From Brevibacillus fortis (GTDB lineage Bacteria; Bacillota; Bacilli; Brevibacillales; Brevibacillaceae), in assembly GCF_003013395.1 (NCBI RefSeq), contig NZ_PXZM01000036.1, forward strand, positions 62,001 to 126,000: a DNA stretch of 64,000 nt, read 5' to 3'. Below, one piece after another: positions 59,291 to 64,000 of the stretch. Under the pieces are notes generated by a model, which was not told the origin of the DNA, did not search any database, and saw nothing but the letters and a program-made list of their open reading frames with translations. The position numbers were made by a program, and so were the translations under genes. Each line of letters starts with the position of its first letter. Within the stretch, counting starts at the first letter, position 1.

Positions 59291-60655
59291 ATGGAGCAAG
59301 GACAAGTGACAAAAGATTTTGATAAAGAGAGCTTGCTGGATGCTGACCGTTCGCATATGTGGCACCATATGTCCCCTTACAATCCCAATCCGATGATCGT
59401 AACGGAAGCGAGCGGATCGTGGATCACCGATATCGATGGGAACCGGTACCTGGATGGAATGTCTGGTTTGTGGTGCGTCAACATTGGCTATGGCCGACAG
59501 GAGCTCGCAGACGCCGCTTATGAGCAGTTGAAGCAATTGGCTTATTTTCCACTCACACAAAGCCACGTACCTGCTATTCGTTTATCTGAGAAGATCAGCG
59601 AATGGCTTGGGGAGGAGTATCGCGTTTTCTTTTCCAACAGCGGCTCGGAAGCGAACGAGGTCGCGTTCAAGATTGCCCGTCAATATCATCACCAGAACGG
59701 GGAGCCGGGACGTTACAAATTCATTTCGCGACATCGCGCTTACCACGGGAATACGATGGGGGCTCTTGCTGCAACAGGTCAATCCATACGCAAGGAAAAA
59801 TACGAGCCATTGGCGCCTGGCTTCCTTCACGTTCCGCCTCCTTACTGCTATCGCTGTCCAGCGGGAAAATCATACGGCAAATGCAATCTGGAGTGCGCCC
59901 AATATTACGATCAAGTGATTAATTGGGAAGGCGAAAAGACAGTGGCAGCGGTCATCATGGAGCCGACCATTACCGGAGGCGGCGTCCTTGTGCCATCGCC
60001 GGAGTACATGCCAAAAGTACGAGAAATCTGTGACAAGTATGGCGTGTTGATGATCGTGGACGAGGTCATCTGCGGATTCGGTCGCTCCGGTCAAAGGTTT
60101 GGCCACCAAAACTTCGGAATCAAGCCAGACATCGTGACCATGGCCAAAGGTATTACCAGCGCCTACCTGCCACTTTCCGCAACGGCTGTGCGGGCCGAAA
60201 TCGCCGACAAGTTCAATGAGCAAGGGAACAACCTGCATTTCCGTCACGTCAACACGTTTGGGGGCAATCCGGCGGCATGCGCGCTGGCCCTGAAAAATCT
60301 CGAAATTTTAGAAGAGGAAAAACTGGTGGAGAGAGCAGAGGAGCTCGGTGCAGAATTGCGTGCCAAGCTGGCGTTTCTCGCGGAGCATCCATACGTTGGA
60401 GACATTCGCAGCTTCGGCTTCCTGATGGGGATCGAGATGGTGGAGGATCGCAAAACGAAGGAACCTGCGGCGCCAGCGAAATTGACACAGGTGATTGCCG
60501 AGTGCAAGAAGCGTGGGCTGATCATCGGGCGTAATGGCGACACCATTCCGAGCTTCAACAATGTGCTGACACTCTCGCCGCCGTTTACCACGACGAGCGA
60601 TGATATCGATTTCATTGCGCAGGTTATGAAGGAAGCCTTCGAGACATTGGAGTAG
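59291..60655 (+). CDS. Omega-amino acid:pyruvate aminotransferase (beta-alanine/taurine type)
   Basis: 454 residues, class III aminotransferase. SNSGSEANEVAFKIARQYH (PLP phosphate site), MIVDEVICGFGRSGQ with the PLP aspartate, and VTMAKGITSAYLPL with the PLP lysine near 286. The cysteine-rich insert PPYCYRCPAGKSYGKCNLEC is a feature I associate with taurine:pyruvate and beta-alanine:pyruvate enzymes. It removes an omega-amino group to pyruvate. Encoded 30 bp after mmsA, with GAAGGAGG before the ATG; together they fit beta-alanine to malonate semialdehyde to acetyl-CoA. Taurine would give sulfoacetaldehyde, for which no enzyme is seen here. Confidence 0.85.
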   Translation: MEQGQVTKDFDKESLLDADRSHMWHHMSPYNPNPMIVTEASGSWITDIDGNRYLDGMSGLWCVNIGYGRQELADAAYEQLKQLAYFPLTQSHVPAIRLSEKISEWLGEEYRVFFSNSGSEANEVAFKIARQYHHQNGEPGRYKFISRHRAYHGNTMGALAATGQSIRKEKYEPLAPGFLHVPPPYCYRCPAGKSYGKCNLECAQYYDQVINWEGEKTVAAVIMEPTITGGGVLVPSPEYMPKVREICDKYGVLMIVDEVICGFGRSGQRFGHQNFGIKPDIVTMAKGITSAYLPLSATAVRAEIADKFNEQGNNLHFRHVNTFGGNPAACALALKNLEILEEEKLVERAEELGAELRAKLAFLAEHPYVGDIRSFGFLMGIEMVEDRKTKEPAAPAKLTQVIAECKKRGLIIGRNGDTIPSFNNVLTLSPPFTTTSDDIDFIAQVMKEAFETLE

Positions 60656-60687
60656 GAAGCTTGGACGAAAAGACGAATAGATGAGTG

Positions 60688-60735
60688 CAGCGGCAGACTA
60701 GGAGACGCGAAAATCCTAGGCTGCCGCTGTTCTTA
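60688..60735. terminator. Bidirectional terminator
   Basis: CAGCGGCAG...CTAGGA pairs with TCCTAG...CTGCCGCTG (60688-60729). Serves the aminotransferase gene and the convergent MazG-like gene. Confidence 0.75.
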
Positions 60736-61062
60736 TTCAGTCTCCGATTTTTGATAGCGTTTTTGTAGCTTCGCTCGATGGGCTTCCAAAATCTCTTCAA
60801 AAGAAACCTCGTATTGGTTTGCCAGCAAGATTAAATTCCCGAGTACATCGCCCAGCTCTTCCACCAGCTCCTGCCGAGCTTCTACTGCGGGCTTTTCCCC
60901 TTCATCAGGGCGATCTCGACCAATTTCAATGGCGCGTACAGCTCTTGCCAGCTCGCCAGCTTCTTCCATCAGAAAACCTACACGTATAAACGGACCGTAT
61001 CCTGTCCATCCGCGTTCTTGATAAAAATCTCCGACCCATTTTTGAAACTCAGTAATATTCAC
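60733..61062 (-). CDS. MazG-like nucleotide pyrophosphohydrolase, 109 aa
   Basis: The GTG at 61062 has AGGAAGGG upstream; the open frame continues to 61602 but that part overlaps the LOG gene and is not protein-like. Residues FLMEEAGELARAVRAIEIG and ELVEELGDVLGNLILLANQ form the EExxE...ExxD metal-binding pattern of all-alpha NTP pyrophosphohydrolases. They remove pyrophosphate from (d)NTPs, often non-canonical ones. Divergent from the LOG gene. Specific substrate unknown. Confidence 0.85.
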   Translation of the reverse strand: MNITEFQKWVGDFYQERGWTGYGPFIRVGFLMEEAGELARAVRAIEIGRDRPDEGEKPAVEARQELVEELGDVLGNLILLANQYEVSFEEILEAHRAKLQKRYQKSETE

Positions 61063-61158
61063 ATATATCTGTCCCTTCCTGATTTTAGTATAATTATATG
61101 ACACGCAAAGCAATTTATGGAAAAGCCATTCTACTTCAACAAGTTTTGGGAGGATGAC

Positions 61159-61740
61159 ATGAAACGTATTTGTGTTTATGCAGGTTCCAATCCGGGTGTA
61201 AATCCACTTTTTGAGTCCTATGCACAGGAGTTGGGAAAAGAACTGGTCGCTCGTGGTCTTGAATTGGTCTATGGTGGTTCCAGCATGGGACTGATGGGGC
61301 GCGTTGCAAATGCAGTACTGGAAGGCGACGGCAAAGCAATCGGCGTCATGCCTACAGGATTGTTCCGTGGAGAAATCGTACATAAAGGGCTGACAGAATT
61401 GCATGAGGTTCTGACGATGCACGAGCGCAAAGCCAAAATGATCGATTTGTCTGATGGCTTCATTGCTTTGCCCGGCGGACTGGGAACCTTTGAAGAAATA
61501 TTTGAAGTGGTGAGCTGGGGTCAAATTGGCATTCACCAAAAGCCAATCGGACTGTTGAACGTGGATGGCTACTATTCGCCGCTGATGCAGATGGTGGAGC
61601 ATGCGACCGAGGCCGGATTTATTCCCGCTATGCAGGGAGAATTGATCCTTTGTGAGAGTGATCCCGCTATTTTGCTAGATCGTATGCGAGATTACACACC
61701 ACCAGTGAAAGTAAACAAATGGTCGGAACTGGATGAATAA
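61159..61740 (+). CDS. LOG-family protein (lysine decarboxylase-like Rossmann fold)
   Basis: 193 residues from the ATG at 61159 (GGAGG four bases upstream); an ATG at 61117 is less likely. ICVYAGSNPG, YGGSSMGLMGRVANA, MHERKAKMIDLSDGFIALPGGLGTFEE carry the PGGxGTxxE nucleotide-binding motif of the TIGR00730/LOG family. Relatives release cytokinin bases from riboside monophosphates and related bacterial proteins hydrolyse purine nucleotides; older annotation as lysine decarboxylase is wrong. Arg and Glu of the active site (MHERK, GTFEE) are present. Role in this organism unknown. Confidence 0.88.
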   Translation: MKRICVYAGSNPGVNPLFESYAQELGKELVARGLELVYGGSSMGLMGRVANAVLEGDGKAIGVMPTGLFRGEIVHKGLTELHEVLTMHERKAKMIDLSDGFIALPGGLGTFEEIFEVVSWGQIGIHQKPIGLLNVDGYYSPLMQMVEHATEAGFIPAMQGELILCESDPAILLDRMRDYTPPVKVNKWSELDE

Positions 61741-61753
61741 CAACGTGCAAAAA

Positions 61754-61797
61754 AATAACCCGAAGCCCTCCATCTGTGGGAGGAATTCGGGTTATTC
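61754..61797 (+). terminator. Terminator of the LOG gene
   Basis: AATAACCCGAA (61754-61764) pairs with TTCGGGTTATT (61787-61796 region) around an inner CCTCC/GGAGG pair; A/T-rich flanks. Confidence 0.7.
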
Positions 61798-61803
61798 TAG
61801 TTA

Positions 61804-61833
61804 TTGACAGGATGAATGTAGGAGTGCTAATGT
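61804..61833 (+). promoter_or_regulatory. Possible promoter of the secreted-protein gene
   Basis: Perfect TTGACA (61804-61809), 18-bp spacer, weak TAATGT (61828-61833). Confidence 0.4.
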
Positions 61834-61908
61834 AGTTGATTATATCCATAGTAAACGCATAGGAATAATATTAATATGACTCGTCTTCATACGTCAGGAG
61901 GATTCTTC

Positions 61909-63210
61909 ATGAACAGATCAGCGAAATGGCTACAACTCTCCACTTCAGCTGCCGTACTCTCAGCGGCGCTCGTTTTTCCAACTGCAGTCGGTGCTACAAC
62001 GAAAACAACGGTAGAAGCACACGTAGAGTGGAACAGCTTTTTGCAGCAGCAGTACGGTGTGACTTTTGACAAGACGGTAACTCGCGAGCAATTTGAGAAA
62101 GCGTTGTTCAAGATTATATCTGCTACCACAAGTATATCGGAAAAAGACTTGTCAGCCAAAACTTTCTTGCCTGAATCCAAAGATGCCTCCAAGCTGGTTG
62201 TATGGGAAGCGGTCAGTGCTGCCGCAAAAGCTGCAGAGTTAAAAGAACTCGGGTATACATATAGCGAGGAAAAAGTGGCGGCTGCCTTGAAAAAAGCAGG
62301 GATTTCCTATAAAAAAAGCGGCACGCTTACCTTGCAGGCTGCACAAGAGCTGGCTGTAGCGATTGACACGGGGCTTGTGTCCGCCAATACTTTGAAGACA
62401 GCTTCTGTAGACGGGGCAGTATCCGCAGAGCTTGCGAGTCAATTGCTAGCAAAAGTAGCAGAGTTCCATGGCTCAGCCAAAAACTATTTGGGCACAATCG
62501 CCGATGAAGAGATTTTTGGCAAGCTCGCCCAGGCGTGGAACGAATCGCAAATCATTAAAGCCGGTGAATTGCAAGAGCTCGTGGACAAAGGCTTGAAGCA
62601 AAATCTGATTACTGGCTACAATCTGAAGGATGCCGCATTCGAACCTCATTTTGATCCACAGCGCACGATTATGTATGGGCATAGTGATATCGCCCACGCC
62701 ATTCAATTAATCGGTCTGTTAAAAAGTGAAGGCGTCGATGCAAAAGTTCAATTTGAACCGAAAACTTCTGCCTTCATTTACTTGAAAGAATGGGGAGAGC
62801 CCGCTCAAACAGCGGATTATCAGGTCGTTCAGATTGAAAACGGCAACTACATTGCGTATGCCAAGGAGTACGATCTCAGCCTGGAATTCGACAGTGTAGA
62901 AGAGAAAGAGAAGTTCCAGCCACTTGTTTTGAAATATGCCAAACGGGATCAAGAGGACATGACCGGATTGCTCAAGGCTTCTTGGTGGCAGCCGCTTTAT
63001 CATTCCCGTACGGAGCTGGCAGATTATGCTGTCATTACGAACAACGTGTTAAAAGATGGTCGTTTTGTCGTGCAGTCTTTCTCCCTAAATGAAGAATCAC
63101 CAAAAGTCGTGGAAGGCTTCCACAAGCTGAATGACAAAGTAAAGGTAGAGACATACAAGTTTTGGGTAGATCAGCCGTTCTTTAACTATCTCAACGGCGA
63201 ATCGAAGTAA
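61909..63210 (+). CDS. Secreted protein of unknown function, 433 aa
   Basis: Starts at the ATG at 61909 (AGGAGG six bases upstream); an ATG at 61876 lacks a ribosome binding site. Signal peptide MNRSAKWLQLSTSAAVLSAA, cleavage near AVGA. Helical N-terminal half with SLH-like spacing (FDKTVTREQFEKALFKI, then AAKAAELKELGYTYS), but no clear TRAE motif. The C-terminal half has beta-rich segments (YQVVQIENGNYIAYAKEYD). No catalytic motif recognised. Released or wall-associated; single gene. Confidence 0.65.
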   Translation: MNRSAKWLQLSTSAAVLSAALVFPTAVGATTKTTVEAHVEWNSFLQQQYGVTFDKTVTREQFEKALFKIISATTSISEKDLSAKTFLPESKDASKLVVWEAVSAAAKAAELKELGYTYSEEKVAAALKKAGISYKKSGTLTLQAAQELAVAIDTGLVSANTLKTASVDGAVSAELASQLLAKVAEFHGSAKNYLGTIADEEIFGKLAQAWNESQIIKAGELQELVDKGLKQNLITGYNLKDAAFEPHFDPQRTIMYGHSDIAHAIQLIGLLKSEGVDAKVQFEPKTSAFIYLKEWGEPAQTADYQVVQIENGNYIAYAKEYDLSLEFDSVEEKEKFQPLVLKYAKRDQEDMTGLLKASWWQPLYHSRTELADYAVITNNVLKDGRFVVQSFSLNEESPKVVEGFHKLNDKVKVETYKFWVDQPFFNYLNGESK

Positions 63211-63223
63211 ATACTGTACATCG

Positions 63224-63266
63224 AAAAGCGTCCTTCCCTTCACAAAAGCGGGGAAAGGACGCTTTC
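63224..63266 (+). terminator. Terminator after the secreted-protein gene
   Basis: AAAGCGTCCTT (63225-63235) pairs with AAGGACGCTTT (63255-63265), followed by a short T/C run. Confidence 0.75.
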
Positions 63267-63321
63267 TTCTATTACATTGATAATGGATTAAAAAATCCTT
63301 TTAGCGGATTGTGTCTATTTA

Positions 63322-63330
63322 TGGTATAAT
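63322..63330 (+). promoter_or_regulatory. Extended -10 promoter
   Basis: TGGTATAAT, a perfect extended -10, 67 bp before the GTG of the last gene; the -35 is weak. Confidence 0.55.
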
Positions 63331-63396
63331 TTAGGGATAACCGTTGATTTATGGCGACGGTTGTATAGTTATGCTGAGAGTTTGGGAGGGAATGAA

Positions 63397-64000
63397 GTGA
63401 AAAAGAAAGCGATAATTCTACTGTTGTCCTGCTGTTTGTTTGCTTCGACAGCATTCGCAGCAAGCGCAGCATCGACAATGCCAACCTCACCGCAAAGTGG
63501 AACAGGAATATCCGTGGAGGCACCAGCAGATTTGTCAAAAGGGCTGCTCGTGAATACCTTCACTTCCCATCAGTGGAGACAAGATTCGCTTACGAAGCTA
63601 CTGGGGAAATCCGTGAAAGAATTTGATGAATATGTGTATTATCCACAAGGTGTCAGCATGAAGTGGGACGAAAATAAGCAAGCGTTTGCCGTTCTTGTTG
63701 AACCTTCCTATAAAGGTGAAGTTGTAAAAGGTATTACGACCTCTAAAAGAAAAGACGAGATCGTCCGGGTCTTGGGTAAACCACATTTTTCGGATGAAAA
63801 ACTTGAGTTGATTGGATATGCGGAACAGGGCTATCACTTGTTTTTCACGTTTGCTCAGGATAAAGTAAAAGCCATTTCCATTTATCGTCGTGATCAGATC
63901 GCCGATACAAAAGCACTTGTTGATATGGCTAAAAATTTGCAAGCGTATGGTGAAAAATTAGGGGCACCCGCTGAATATGCTGATTTTTCTATCTTTGGTG
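63397..64000 (+). CDS. Secreted protein of unknown function, partial
   Basis: The GTG at 63397 follows GGGAGGG and opens a frame that runs to the window end. Signal peptide MKKKAIILLLSCCLFASTAF with a cleavage site near AFAAS. The mature part includes SHQWRQDSLTKLLGKSVKEFDEYV and a repeated lysine-rich beta pattern with a KDEIVRVLGKPHF segment; the latter resembles a SCP-like or CAP-associated surface domain in style, but this is not secure. No function assigned. Confidence 0.6.
   Translation, partial: MKKKAIILLLSCCLFASTAFAASAASTMPTSPQSGTGISVEAPADLSKGLLVNTFTSHQWRQDSLTKLLGKSVKEFDEYVYYPQGVSMKWDENKQAFAVLVEPSYKGEVVKGITTSKRKDEIVRVLGKPHFSDEKLELIGYAEQGYHLFFTFAQDKVKAISIYRRDQIADTKALVDMAKNLQAYGEKLGAPAEYADFSIFG

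Noticed and set aside
61063-61602. N-terminal extension of the MazG-like frame
   Set aside because: It is antisense to the LOG gene, has no family likeness and the GTG at 61062 has its own ribosome binding site.

Overview
The window looks like chromosome of a spore-forming, low-to-mid G+C Gram-positive bacterium, most probably Brevibacillus (Paenibacillaceae). The evidence is strong Shine-Dalgarno sites with frequent TTG and GTG starts, Bacillota families (DUF2515/YppC-like, DUF1811/YfhH, DUF441, a SleB/CwlJ-type hydrolase, a DUF1292 protein, ParE/ParC), a lipobox cyclophilin, and a phenylalanine adenylation domain whose inferred ten-residue code equals that of gramicidin S synthetase GrsA. 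The genus call is inference.

Layout. 1-4.8 kb holds small conserved housekeeping or unknown genes and a short-chain dehydrogenase remnant. 5.1-8.0 kb holds a cell-wall hydrolase, a lipoprotein peptidyl-prolyl isomerase and a PLP-dependent Cys/Met enzyme. 8.0-13.8 kb is a compact overlapping operon: ECF sigma factor, membrane-anchored TolB-like protein (candidate anti-sigma), large membrane protein and an ABC-2 exporter. It is preceded by a promoter of the TGAAAC/CGTA type, which suggests autoregulation. 13.8-15.4 kb has small proteins and a candidate small RNA. 15.4-20.3 kb is parE-parC plus a small gene; parC has an in-frame TGA followed by 29 more sense codons that look like a real tail. 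20.4-22.0 kb has a nitroreductase and a PPP-type phosphatase.

22.7-48.8 kb is the centrepiece: a hybrid PKS-NRPS lipopeptide locus. One 5192-residue protein reads FAAL-ACP-KS-(no AT)-ACP-aminotransferase-C-(A remnant)-PCP-C-A-PCP-C-A-PCP-E. A second, 1574-residue protein reads C-A-PCP-terminal C-like domain and has no thioesterase. An MFS exporter, a lipoprotein HlyD-type adaptor and an RND pump follow on the same strand. The loader resembles the iturin/mycosubtilin start (beta-amino fatty acid), but the peptide part is different: inferred Orn, then an unassigned D-residue, then Phe, with one module lacking its A domain. The likely product is a short lipopeptide with a beta-amino acyl chain, released in an unusual way.

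49-64 kb contains a MarR/MFS pair sharing a palindromic operator, a tandem AAA ATPase, a secreted subtilase with a PPC domain, a PucR regulator divergent from a beta-alanine-type catabolic pair (omega-aminotransferase and mmsA), MazG-like and LOG-family proteins, and two secreted proteins of unknown function, the last cut by the window end. No rRNA, tRNA, CRISPR array, insertion sequence or prophage was seen.
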